From Deltaproteobacteria bacterium (GTDB taxonomy: Bacteria > Desulfobacterota > Desulfobacteria > Desulfobacterales > JAFDCJ01), in contig JAFDDW010000030.1 of NCBI GenBank assembly GCA_019310665.1, forward strand, positions 1 to 10,452: DNA of 10,452 bases, written 5' to 3'. The notes beneath the pieces are model-generated. The model had not been told where the DNA came from. It worked only from the letters and a program-made list of their open reading frames with translations, and ran no database searches. A program made the translations under genes and the position numbers. This document shows positions 1 through 6,136 of this stretch, in pieces. Numbering within the stretch: the first letter of the stretch is position 1; each line of letters opens with the position of its first letter.

Positions 1-1
1 A

Positions 2-76
2 AATGACCTCATTCCAATGAAATCTGCTGATACAAGCAGCATAATATCGGACTGTTGCTGGAAGTTTTCTAAATAA
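2..76 (+). CDS. Possible C-terminal end of an upstream gene (partial)
   Basis: Of the three + frames entering the window, only this one stays open. It reads 24 codons (ending ...SDCCWKFSK) to a TAA at 74-76. The stop falls inside the first arm of a strong hairpin terminator (71-107), which is where a gene 3' end is expected. The peptide is too short to assign to a family. The frame could be open by chance; the main support is its position next to the terminator. Confidence 0.25.
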   Translation, partial: NDLIPMKSADTSSIISDCCWKFSK

Positions 77-107
77 GGCAGGACCTGCAAAGAATCCTGC
101 CTTATTT
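71..107 (+). terminator. Hairpin terminator, 13-bp perfect stem
   Basis: AAATAAGGCAGGA (71-83) and TCCTGCCTTATTT (95-107) are perfect reverse complements around an 11-nt loop. The 3' arm ends in TTATTTT and the 5' arm begins with A residues, so the structure could stop transcription from either side. It separates whatever lies to the left from the nrdJ region. Confidence 0.75.
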
Positions 108-130
108 TAGACCTTTCCGACCATCTCGAT

Positions 131-209
131 CGGGCAACCCGGATAGTGCTCGCCAGGGCGCTCCTCAGCCCTACTGAGCACGGACAGCTTATTCCATTTA
201 TTTTGTCCG
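131..209. other. Cluster of three adjacent hairpins in a non-coding stretch
   Basis: The gene-poor stretch 108-290 holds three consecutive inverted repeats. The first is CGGG/CCCG (131-134/138-141). The second is GTGCTC/GAGCAC (146-151/176-181) with an inner AGGGC/GCCCT (155-159/168-172). The third is CGGACA/TGTCCG (181-186/204-209). There is no T-run after any of them, so they do not look like terminators. They may be a small structured RNA, a decayed repeat or chance. No RNA family was recognised. Confidence 0.25.
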
Positions 210-290
210 GACCAGGGAAATTAAAAACGCGAACTGTTCATTCCAGACTGTTTTTTCTAGGGATACGGCAGATATTGGGGTTTTTTTCTA

Positions 291-318
291 TTGACATACA
301 ATATGTTGTATGTAATAT
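291..318 (+). promoter_or_regulatory. Probable nrdJ promoter
   Basis: A perfect -35 TTGACA (291-296) lies 16 nt from a -10-like TAATAT (313-318; 4 of 6 to TATAAT). Transcription would begin near 325, giving an nrdJ leader of about 435 nt. A second, weaker candidate, TTGAAA-16-TATTTT (487-514), lies closer to the gene. Confidence 0.55.
294..313. promoter_or_regulatory. Palindromic operator, candidate NrdR box
   Basis: ACATACAA (294-301) and TTGTATGT (306-313) form a perfect 8-bp inverted repeat around TATG. The central 16 bases (296-311) match the published NrdR-box consensus acaCwAtATaTwGtgt at 13 positions. The palindrome begins inside the -35 and reaches the -10, so a bound repressor would block RNA polymerase. 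NrdR is the zinc-finger/ATP-cone repressor of ribonucleotide reductase genes, and the first confident gene downstream is nrdJ. NrdR boxes usually come as a pair one or more helical turns apart; no convincing second box was found. A 9-bp half copy (ATGTTGTAT) recurs at 503-511. Confidence 0.55.
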
Positions 319-344
319 TTAAACAGCTTTAATTAATGGGGTGA

Positions 345-500
345 ATGATAAGTGCAGCGTGTTCTACCGGCACCGATTTTCCCGTAAAACCAACGAGATT
401 AAATCCGAATCAAATAGCAATCAAATTGTCTGCAACAGGGGATTTTGGTTCATCGGCGCCCTTTTCATCTGAGTCACATTCCTTGGTTGAAAATTCTTAA
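345..500 (+). CDS. Possible 51-codon leader ORF upstream of nrdJ
   Basis: This is the first ATG after the predicted transcription start, with a G-rich stretch (338-341) just upstream, although the spacing is only about 3 nt. It encodes 51 residues beginning MISAACSTGTDF and ends at TAA 498-500. An alternative GTG start at 341 opens a different frame of about 41 codons. No domain, signal peptide or known small protein was recognised. It may be a leader peptide, an unannotated small protein or chance. Confidence 0.18.
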   Translation: MISAACSTGTDFPVKPTRLNPNQIAIKLSATGDFGSSAPFSSESHSLVENS

Positions 501-582
501 AAATGTTGTATTTTGCTCATTGGCGAACTGTTTTTTCGTTTTGCTGCAGTGCCGCCTAAAAACGGTTGGCCTGGGTTCTGAA

Positions 583-750
583 ATTATTCCCTCCGACGGG
601 AATAATCGCTTTGCTCACAATTGGAATAATGGAAGGTTGGAATTCCAGCATTCCATGCGGCGTCCCACAGTGGATGGCCACAAGAAAAACTATATTTCCA
701 ACACTTTTTGGAAATTCCGAGATATATACTTATTTAGACTGTTCGAACAG
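583..750 (+). other. Hairpins in the nrdJ leader
   Basis: Three inverted repeats lie between the promoter and the nrdJ start. ATTATTCCC/GGGAATAAT (583-591/598-606) is a perfect 9-bp stem with a 6-nt loop. ATTTCCAA/TTGGAAAT (694-701/708-715) is a perfect 8-bp stem. The 12-bp palindrome CTGTTCGAACAG (739-750) overlaps the first bases of the nrdJ Shine-Dalgarno (AGGAG, 749-753). The last could tuck away part of the ribosome site or act as a DNA operator. No T-run follows, so these are not classical terminators. Confidence 0.35.
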
Positions 751-760
751 GAGATTTTCA

Positions 761-3250
761 ATGGGTCAGCAAGGAAAGTTTTTAGTTACGAAAGAAGGAC
801 GTTTTGATTTAGGCACCCACATGTGGGACGATCAGGTGTTTACCGATATCCTCATCAGGGACAATCCGATTGATTCGGAAAAGGCCATGGGCATCAGCCG
901 CTCGGTGCGGGAAGAAATTCTGCGGATGGAGTTTCAAACCATCACCATGCCCTTTATCGAGAATATGATCGAAGCCAAATTGATGGAGTACGGTTTGACC
1001 AAGCTTTCTCCGATCCGGCTGGACCAGTCTATATTTGTTAAAAATCGGGTGAATCTCTCCGACAATGCCCGAAGGGTTTTGCGAAGGAGATACCTTAAAA
1101 AGGACAGCCACGGTAAAATCACCGAAACCCCGGAGCAAATGTTCCGACGGGTGGCCCGCCATATCGCCAAAGCCGAAAAGAAATTCGGCGGCGACGAAAA
1201 GCGCATCAAAGAAATTCAAGAGATCTTTTACAAGATCATGACCGAGTTTAAATTTTTGCCCAACTCCCCGACCCTGATGAATGCCGGACGCAGACTGGGC
1301 CAACTGGCGGCCTGTTTCGTTTTGCCGGTAGAAGACAGCATGGAAGAAATTTTTGGTGCCCTGAAAAATGCCGCCCTGATTCACAAATCCGGCGGCGGCA
1401 CCGGCTTTTCTTTCTCCCGCCTGCGACCTAAAAACAGCATGGTGGGCACCACCGGTGGGGTGGCCTCGGGTCCGGTTTCGTTTATGAAAATATTCAACAC
1501 CGCCACCGAACAGGTCAAACAGGGCGGCACTCGCCGGGGAGCCAACATGGCCATTTTAAAGGTGGATCACCCGGATATTATGGAATTCATCCACAGCAAA
1601 AGGAAAAACCGGGATCTGAACAACTTCAATATTTCGGTCGGCGTTACCGATGATTTCATGAAAGCAGCGGCCAAAAATGAGGAATATGATCTGGTTGAAC
1701 CCCGGGATCATACCCTGATCGAAAAATTGAATGCCTCACAGGTCTACCAGACATTGGTGGAGCAGGCCTGGAAAAACGGAGATCCCGGCATCATCTTCCT
1801 GGATCGTATCAATCGCGATAATCCGACCCCCGAACTCGGTGAGATTGAAAGCACCAATCCCTGTGGTGAGCAGCCATTGCTGCCCCTGGAAGCCTGTAAT
1901 CTGGGATCCATCAATCTGGCCAAATTTGTAACTAAAAACGGAGAAGGCCCGCAAATTGATTACGAAGGCTTAAAAGACATCGTCACCCTGTCGGTTCGTT
2001 TTCTTGACAATACGATTGATATGTCCAAATACCCTTTACCTGAAATCACTGCCATGGTGCGCGGCAACCGTAAAATTGGGCTGGGGATTATGGGTTTTGC
2101 CGACTTGTTGTATCAGCTGGGCATTCCGTATAACTCTGATGCGGCGCTTGAAACCGCCGAAACCGTCATGCGCTTTGTGCAGGAAGCGGCCCATGAAGCT
2201 TCCAGTGATCTGGCCGAAAAAAGAGGGGTATTTGAAAACTACGGTCAAAGCATCTATAAGGACACGGGTATCAAGTATCGCAATGCAACGACCACGACCA
2301 TTGCCCCCACCGGCACACTGAGCATTCTGGCCGGATGTTCCAGTGGCATTGAACCGTTGTTCGCACTGAGTTTCGTACGAAATGTCATGGATAACGACAA
2401 ACTGCTGGAAGTAAATCCTTATTTTGAAATGGTGGCCAGAGAAAGAGGTTTTTACAGCAAGGAATTAATGGATGAGATTGCCAAAAAAGGCAGTATTCGT
2501 GATATGACCGAAATACCCGAAGACGTGCGCGGGGTGTTCGCCACCGCCCATGACGTGTCACCCGAATGGCATATCCGTATGCAGGCTGCTTTTCAAACGT
2601 ACACGGACAATGCCGTATCCAAAACGGTCAACCTGCCCCACGACGCCACCGTGGCAGATGTCCAAAAAGTATATGGCCTGGCCTATGAATTGGGCTGCAA
2701 AGGGGTGACCATCTATCGCGACGGCAGCAAGGAAAACCAGGTCCTTTCGTTCGCTCAAAAGGAGGCCAAACAAGACGGATTCATGTCGGCTGTCAAAGAG
2801 CGACCGGAGACCCTGTACGGCTTTACTACCAAAATGAAAACCGGTTACGGCTATCTTTACGTGACCGTCACCGAATATGACGGACAGCCGTTTGAAGTTT
2901 TCGCCACCATCGGCAAATCGGGACGCTCCACCACCGCCAAGACCGAGGCCATCGGGCGCCTGGTATCCCTGGCCCTGCGATCCGGTGTTAAGGTAGATAA
3001 AATCATCGACCAGCTGAAAGGTATCGGCGGCGAGTATCCTATATTTCAGAACGGCGGCCTGGTGTTGTCCATTCCGGATGCCATTTCGCGGGTGCTGGAA
3101 AAAGCTTACATGACCGGCGAAAAGGCCCAAAAGAATCACAAGACCGAGTACAGCCTGATGGGCGAAAAATGCCCGGAATGCGGGCAGACCGTCAGTTTTG
3201 AAGAGGGCTGTATGATGTGTCATTTCTGCGGTTTTAACAAATGCGGCTAA
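761..3250 (+). CDS. nrdJ: Adenosylcobalamin-dependent class II ribonucleotide reductase
   Basis: A cytoplasmic enzyme that reduces ribonucleotides to deoxyribonucleotides using a thiyl radical generated from adenosylcobalamin; it works with or without oxygen. The ATG at 761 is chosen because AGGAG lies 7 nt upstream; the upstream extension of the frame is leader. Length is 829 aa. Visible motifs: C185 (QLAACFVLP) and C379 (LEACNLGSINL), the likely redox pair; N366-P-C368-G-E370, the catalytic asparagine, thiyl cysteine and glutamate; ATTTTIAPTGT (509-519), typical of the class II substrate pocket. A TSCPD-type domain covers about 676-785. The Cys-rich tail (C804, C807, C817, C820, C823, C828) is the usual thioredoxin-exchanging or zinc-binding end. 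No N-terminal ATP cone is evident. A candidate NrdR box overlaps its promoter. It is transcribed alone, with a terminator at 3443-3473. Confidence 0.95.
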   Translation: MGQQGKFLVTKEGRFDLGTHMWDDQVFTDILIRDNPIDSEKAMGISRSVREEILRMEFQTITMPFIENMIEAKLMEYGLTKLSPIRLDQSIFVKNRVNLSDNARRVLRRRYLKKDSHGKITETPEQMFRRVARHIAKAEKKFGGDEKRIKEIQEIFYKIMTEFKFLPNSPTLMNAGRRLGQLAACFVLPVEDSMEEIFGALKNAALIHKSGGGTGFSFSRLRPKNSMVGTTGGVASGPVSFMKIFNTATEQVKQGGTRRGANMAILKVDHPDIMEFIHSKRKNRDLNNFNISVGVTDDFMKAAAKNEEYDLVEPRDHTLIEKLNASQVYQTLVEQAWKNGDPGIIFLDRINRDNPTPELGEIESTNPCGEQPLLPLEACNLGSINLAKFVTKNGEGPQIDYEGLKDIVTLSVRFLDNTIDMSKYPLPEITAMVRGNRKIGLGIMGFADLLYQLGIPYNSDAALETAETVMRFVQEAAHEASSDLAEKRGVFENYGQSIYKDTGIKYRNATTTTIAPTGTLSILAGCSSGIEPLFALSFVRNVMDNDKLLEVNPYFEMVARERGFYSKELMDEIAKKGSIRDMTEIPEDVRGVFATAHDVSPEWHIRMQAAFQTYTDNAVSKTVNLPHDATVADVQKVYGLAYELGCKGVTIYRDGSKENQVLSFAQKEAKQDGFMSAVKERPETLYGFTTKMKTGYGYLYVTVTEYDGQPFEVFATIGKSGRSTTAKTEAIGRLVSLALRSGVKVDKIIDQLKGIGGEYPIFQNGGLVLSIPDAISRVLEKAYMTGEKAQKNHKTEYSLMGEKCPECGQTVSFEEGCMMCHFCGFNKCG

Positions 3251-3314
3251 AACTGGCATCATTCACGTTGGGTTTCGGCCGTACGCTGGTAGGCGCTGTC
3301 TAGCGGCAATTTGG

Positions 3315-3373
3315 GTAGGTTGGGTTGAGGTACGAAACCCAACATTTCTCGGTTGGGCCTCAACCCAACCTAC
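3315..3373. repeat. Palindromic dispersed repeat (REP/MITE-like)
   Basis: GTAGGTTGGGTTGAGG (3315-3330) and CCTCAACCCAACCTAC (3358-3373) are a perfect 16-bp inverted repeat. Inside it, CCCAAC (3338-3343) pairs with GTTGGG (3352-3357) around an 8-nt loop, with a 7-nt bulge on the left. This GTAGGTTGGGTT / AACCCAACCTAC type of intergenic element is widespread in bacterial genomes. It lies 65 bp after the nrdJ stop. Only one copy is in the window, so its dispersed nature is inferred. Confidence 0.6.
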
Positions 3374-3385
3374 GACAGGTTCCAT

Positions 3386-3425
3386 CTGCAACTCGGGTGC
3401 ATGTGGCCTATTTATTGGTTATAAT
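3386..3425 (+). promoter_or_regulatory. Candidate Zur-like site and promoter upstream of the permease
   Basis: The 17-mer at 3386-3402 (CTGCAACTCGGGTGCAT) has the same TGCA-N7-TGCA layout as the znuA operator and matches it at 11 of 17 bases when read on the znuA coding strand. A perfect TATAAT lies 17 nt downstream (3420-3425); the matching -35 position is poor and falls in the site. Against this being the permease promoter, an intrinsic terminator (3443-3473) follows within about 15-40 nt of the predicted start. Confidence 0.3.
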
Positions 3426-3442
3426 TTCGATTTTTTTCTTGC

Positions 3443-3473
3443 AAGCAGAATCGATGTTGATTCTGCTTTTTTT
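3443..3473 (+). terminator. Intrinsic terminator between nrdJ and the permease
   Basis: AAGCAGAATC (3443-3452) pairs perfectly with GATTCTGCTT (3459-3468) around a 6-nt loop. A T-run (3467-3473) follows directly. It ends nrdJ read-through and shows that the permease start must lie downstream of 3473. It could also act as an attenuator if the permease is transcribed from the TATAAT at 3420. Confidence 0.8.
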
Positions 3474-3501
3474 ATGCTTCAAATATGATAAGTTGTTGAA
3501 T

Positions 3502-4539
3502 ATGAACAGCCCTGCTTGCGATAGTGCTATTTCCGAACACGGACATGATCATCGCCAGGGCAGCAGAAGTTCCCGTTACGCTCAACTGCTGTTCGTATTA
3601 TTGGCCCTGGGTCTGATTATCTTTTTTCGTGATGCCCCGCAGTTTAATACCCTGGGAATCATCTTTGTCTCCATTGTTTTAGAGGCCCTGCCGTTTATGC
3701 TGCTGGGCACTCTCATAGGCGGCTTTATCGAGGTCTTTGTTCCCCGGGAGACGGTGACGCGATGGCTGCCCGAAGGCCGCTGGTGGACGGTTTTCATCGG
3801 AGCCGGAATGGGTGTGATCTTTCCGGTTTGCGAATGCGCGATCGTGCCCGTGGTCAGAAAGCTGCTTCAGAAAGGGGTTCCCCTGAGTGCGGCCATTGCG
3901 TTTTTGCTGGGCGGACCGATCGTCAATCCATTGGTTGCCGCCTCTACCGCCGTGGCCTATTTTGGTGACTGGTCCATCGTGATGCAACGGATGATGTTCG
4001 GGTATGGCATCGCCGTTGGGATCGGTCTTTTAATGGGTCTGCTTTTCACTAAAGCGAAAGCTGTGCACAATGAGGTTTCTTCCAAGCCGGTTCGCAGGGA
4101 TGCCCCGGAAATTCTCGGGTCCGGCAAGCCTGCCGCTTGGACTGAAAAAATCGGCCTTGCCGTCAACCATGCTGCCGGAGATTTCCTCGATATCGGTCGC
4201 TTCCTGGTTATCGGTGCCTTTTGCGCCGCGGTGGTCCAAACCCTGGTGCCACGCCAGGCATTTGTTGCGGTTATGGACACCCCGGGCTTTTCCATATTGA
4301 TCATGATGCTTTTAGCGGTGCTGTTGAACCTTTGCAGTGAGGCCGATGCTTTTGTCGCGGCTTCTTTTCGATCAAGCCTGGTGCCGCTTTCCGGCCAAAT
4401 GGCATTTATGGTACTGGGTCCCATGTTGGACATTAAACTGATTTTGATGTACCTCAAAGTCTTCAAGGCACCGGCTATTGCAGTGCTGGCGTCCCTAACC
4501 TTTATTGTCGTCTTCTTAAGCATGCTAACGATGTATTGA
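3502..4539 (+). CDS. COG0701/DUF318 (YcgR/YraQ-type) permease
   Basis: A polytopic inner-membrane protein of the DUF318 permease family, whose transported substrate is mostly unproven; an ArsP branch exports organoarsenicals. The ATG at 3502 (345 aa) is preferred because the longer frame runs back through a terminator and a palindromic repeat; there is no clear Shine-Dalgarno. Family hallmarks: the first block with PVCEC (C110, C112) running into PVVRKLLQKGVPLSAAIAFLLGGPIVNP, and a second block LNLCSEADAFVAASF (C278). About eight hydrophobic segments flank a polar loop at 183-215. The N-terminus carries C6 and EHGHDH (H13, H15, H17), a plausible metal-binding tail. Its stop abuts the start of the COG3689 gene, the same pairing as Bacillus YcgR-YcgQ. 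Together with Zur/ZnuABC next door this suggests a zinc-linked role; that is inference. Confidence 0.85.
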   Translation: MNSPACDSAISEHGHDHRQGSRSSRYAQLLFVLLALGLIIFFRDAPQFNTLGIIFVSIVLEALPFMLLGTLIGGFIEVFVPRETVTRWLPEGRWWTVFIGAGMGVIFPVCECAIVPVVRKLLQKGVPLSAAIAFLLGGPIVNPLVAASTAVAYFGDWSIVMQRMMFGYGIAVGIGLLMGLLFTKAKAVHNEVSSKPVRRDAPEILGSGKPAAWTEKIGLAVNHAAGDFLDIGRFLVIGAFCAAVVQTLVPRQAFVAVMDTPGFSILIMMLLAVLLNLCSEADAFVAASFRSSLVPLSGQMAFMVLGPMLDIKLILMYLKVFKAPAIAVLASLTFIVVFLSMLTMY

Positions 4540-5274
4540 ATGAAGGTAAAAATCCAAAACGCTATCGTGTTGACGACTGCATGTCTCCCGTCAATTATTT
4601 ACATCACCTGGCTGGCTGCGTATTACTGGCTGCTCGAGGCCGGGCGCTACAAGGCCTTTCTTCAACCCAAGCTCTGGCCCCTTTTGATCCTGGCCCTTAT
4701 TTTACTGCTGTTGTTTATAGCCGCCCTAATTACCCAATTTTCCCGGAAATCCGGTCATGTTTTAAAATTCGAACGATGGCTCCAGGCGGCCATTTTATTC
4801 GTGCCGGTACTGTTCCTGTGGGCCATCTACGGACAAAGTCTAGGAACCCATGCCCTGGCAAAAAGAGCCCTGGACACGGGCCAGCCATTTCCCATTTCCG
4901 GGACCGGACCGCAAAGATCTTTTCCGACGACTGACGGAAAAACATCGTCCCTGCTGGAGCTTATAAAAAATGCGGAGCAATTTAATGGAAAGCGTGTGGC
5001 GGCAGAAGGAATGGTTTACCGTGGCGGGCATAGTGACCGAAACCGGTTCAGGTTATTCCGTTTTGTCATTGTCTGCTGTGCGGCCGATGCGTTGCCGCTG
5101 GTAATCTTGGTGAAAAGCAAGATTGCAGAAAAATTTGACAATGATGACTGGGTCAGAGTAGAGGGGATCTTCAGCTTTGAAACGGTTAACAGCCGACAGG
5201 TATCGAGCATTGCGGCCGATTCAGTCCGCCCCATCCCGGCACCCCCACCGGAAAAGCGATATTTATTCTTTTAA
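4540..5274 (+). CDS. COG3689 / TIGR03943 (YcgQ-type, DUF1980) membrane protein
   Basis: The ATG follows the permease TGA with no gap (TGA 4537-4539, ATG 4540), so translation is probably coupled and the two proteins may form one complex. Of 244 aa, the N-terminal half holds three hydrophobic segments (about 8-28, 45-66, 80-98). A proline-rich linker leads to a soluble C-terminal domain with the family motif FRFVIVCCAADALPLVILV (C179, C180), preceded by FNGKRVAAEGMVYR and followed by DDWVRVEGIF. The biochemical function is not known. Family members usually sit beside a COG0701 permease, as here. Its 3' end overlaps the convergent zur gene by 12 bp, with no terminator visible between them. Confidence 0.85.
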   Translation: MKVKIQNAIVLTTACLPSIIYITWLAAYYWLLEAGRYKAFLQPKLWPLLILALILLLLFIAALITQFSRKSGHVLKFERWLQAAILFVPVLFLWAIYGQSLGTHALAKRALDTGQPFPISGTGPQRSFPTTDGKTSSLLELIKNAEQFNGKRVAAEGMVYRGGHSDRNRFRLFRFVIVCCAADALPLVILVKSKIAEKFDNDDWVRVEGIFSFETVNSRQVSSIAADSVRPIPAPPPEKRYLFF

Positions 5275-5700
5275 ATTTAAGCAATTTTTACACACTCCGT
5301 CTACCCTCACCTCCACGTTTTCAATTACCCCCGGAAAGGTGCGCTGCATGGCTTGCAGGTTTACATCTAAACTTTGCGGGTTTAAACATTCCAAACTTCC
5401 GCAGCTTTTGCAGTAAAAATGGGGATGGGCCGGATGATTTTCATTGGGTGCCAAACCATAGACAAAGGACCGTCCCCCGCCGCTGATGCGTTCAACCAGC
5501 CCTTTTTCCACCAAAAGATCAAGAATGCGGTAGACCGTGACCCGATTGATGTTATGGGTGCGGCGCAGGGTATCAAATATCTGTTGGGCGCTCAGCGGAC
5601 CGTTGTTGTTGCCGACCACCTCCAAAACCCGATGGCGGTTCGGTGTGTACCCCAGACCGGAACCTTTCAGTAGACCAGAATAATCACAGTGCTGACACAT
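5263..5700 (-). CDS. zur: Fur-family regulator, probable zinc uptake regulator Zur
   Basis: A cytoplasmic metal-sensing repressor that represses zinc uptake genes when zinc is sufficient. The ATG at 5700 (145 aa) is chosen because GGGGAG lies 4 nt upstream; the longer frame to 5760 runs through a palindromic repeat. An N-terminal winged helix spans about 15-80 with recognition helix INRVTVYRILDLLVEKGLVERI. The C-terminal dimerisation part has a His-rich stretch (H89, H92, H94) followed by two CxxC pairs, C97/C100 (CKSC) and C137/C140 (CKNC), the structural zinc site of Fur proteins. An additional CxxC (C2, C5) at the extreme N-terminus is unusual. Assignment as Zur rather than Fur or PerR rests on the neighbouring znuACB operon. 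It is separated from znuB by about 470 bp of repeats and so probably has its own promoter. Confidence 0.85.
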   Translation of the reverse strand: MCQHCDYSGLLKGSGLGYTPNRHRVLEVVGNNNGPLSAQQIFDTLRRTHNINRVTVYRILDLLVEKGLVERISGGGRSFVYGLAPNENHPAHPHFYCKSCGSLECLNPQSLDVNLQAMQRTFPGVIENVEVRVDGVCKNCLNLKE

Positions 5701-5718
5701 AATTCTCCCCAACCCGGA

Positions 5719-5733
5719 TCCGCCGAAGGCGGA
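5719..5733. repeat. Short GC-rich palindrome, copy 1
   Basis: TCCGCC-GAA-GGCGGA, followed by another GGCGGA at 5741-5746. Its arms are identical to those of the second copy at 5877-5891 (TCCGCC-TGC-GGCGGA). REP-like; it lies 18 bp upstream of the zur start, so it will be in the zur mRNA leader. Confidence 0.5.
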
Positions 5734-5810
5734 GAACCAAGGCGGAGCCACAAAATACACTATAATAATTACTAAGGTACTAAGCTGGTTATGTAGTGAT
5801 GCAAATTTTA

Positions 5811-5838
5811 GGTGTCAGGTGTCAGGTGTCGGGTGTCA
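5811..5838. repeat. Tandem heptamer repeat, 4 units of GGTGTCA
   Basis: The units at 5811, 5818 and 5832 are GGTGTCA; the unit at 5825 is GGTGTCG. Downstream (5858-5875) the related inverted motif CCTGAAACCTGAACAC appears, so the whole 5811-5875 can fold imperfectly on itself. It probably belongs to a dispersed intergenic repeat family; no coding role. Confidence 0.6.
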
Positions 5839-5876
5839 GGAACTCGAATCACTAAATCCTGAAACCTGAACACTGA

Positions 5877-5891
5877 TCCGCCTGCGGCGGA
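5877..5891. repeat. Short GC-rich palindrome, copy 2
   Basis: TCCGCC-TGC-GGCGGA, with the same arms as the copy at 5719-5733. It sits directly after the tandem heptamer region. Confidence 0.5.
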
Positions 5892-5903
5892 AAACCTTCA
5901 TTA

Positions 5904-5923
5904 TCTGACAACATGTTGTCAGA
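5904..5923. promoter_or_regulatory. Perfect 20-bp palindrome upstream of zur
   Basis: TCTGACAACATGTTGTCAGA is a perfect palindrome with no spacer. It lies about 205 bp upstream of the zur start and 250 bp after the znuB stop. With no loop and no T-run it suits a dimeric DNA-binding protein better than a terminator. Its core differs from the TGCAA..TTGCA site upstream of znuA, so it is probably not a Zur box. It may also be the core of a repeat unit. Confidence 0.35.
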
Positions 5924-5945
5924 CAAAGGCCACTTAGCACCTAAC

Positions 5946-6091
5946 CCGGATAAACCGGAAAAAACAAATCACAAATTACAAATAATATCCAATGACCGAA
6001 AATCCAAATCTCAAACAAAGGCTGTGATCTTGAATACACACATTGCGTAATCCATCGATTCGTAAATTCGATCACGAATTTACTTATCCGG
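5946..6091. repeat. AT-rich element bounded by short inverted repeats
   Basis: CCGGATAA (5946-5953) and TTATCCGG (6084-6091) bracket about 146 bp. Inside is a run of degenerate CAAAT/CCAAAT units (about 5964-6018). Near the right end lies a perfect hairpin, GTAAATTCG/CGAATTTAC (6062-6070/6075-6083). Its translation gives only low-complexity FEIWIFGHWILF-like peptides, as is common for such repeats. It has the look of a non-autonomous intergenic element; the second copy needed to prove this is not in the window. Confidence 0.35.
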
Positions 6092-6136
6092 TTATCTGGA
6101 AAGAACAAGTTGCAAAAATGCAAAGAAATAACAATT

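Noticed and set aside
107..220. Minus-strand 37-codon open frame ending next to the 71-107 terminator
   Set aside because: It has no ATG in a start position, is bounded by a stop upstream and resembles no family; it could be a gene remnant but cannot be supported.
566..760. N-terminal extension of NrdJ from an ATG at 566
   Set aside because: No ribosome site there and the extension has no family similarity, while the ATG at 761 has AGGAG at 7 nt.
660..760. Cobalamin riboswitch in the nrdJ leader
   Set aside because: GGCCAC near 676 and CAGGAGA at 748 faintly recall the riboswitch, but the second is the Shine-Dalgarno and the other conserved blocks are missing. An Infernal search with RF00174 would settle it.
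445..807. 120-codon + strand frame overlapping the nrdJ start
   Set aside because: It overlaps nrdJ in another frame, with no ribosome site and no recognisable sequence.
809..1384. Long antisense frame inside nrdJ (191 codons); also 2558-3262
   Set aside because: These are mirror frames produced by the codon bias of nrdJ, without start signals or family similarity.
3325..3501. Permease start at 3325
   Set aside because: The frame would begin inside a palindromic repeat and cross an intrinsic terminator; the next plausible ATG is 3502.
5701..5760. zur start at 5760
   Set aside because: The extension translates a GC-rich palindromic repeat; the ATG at 5700 has GGGGAG just upstream.
6112..6125. 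TTGCA-N4-TGCAA inverted repeat downstream of znuB as another Zur site
   Set aside because: The arms are in the opposite order to the znuA operator and the site follows a gene end rather than preceding one.
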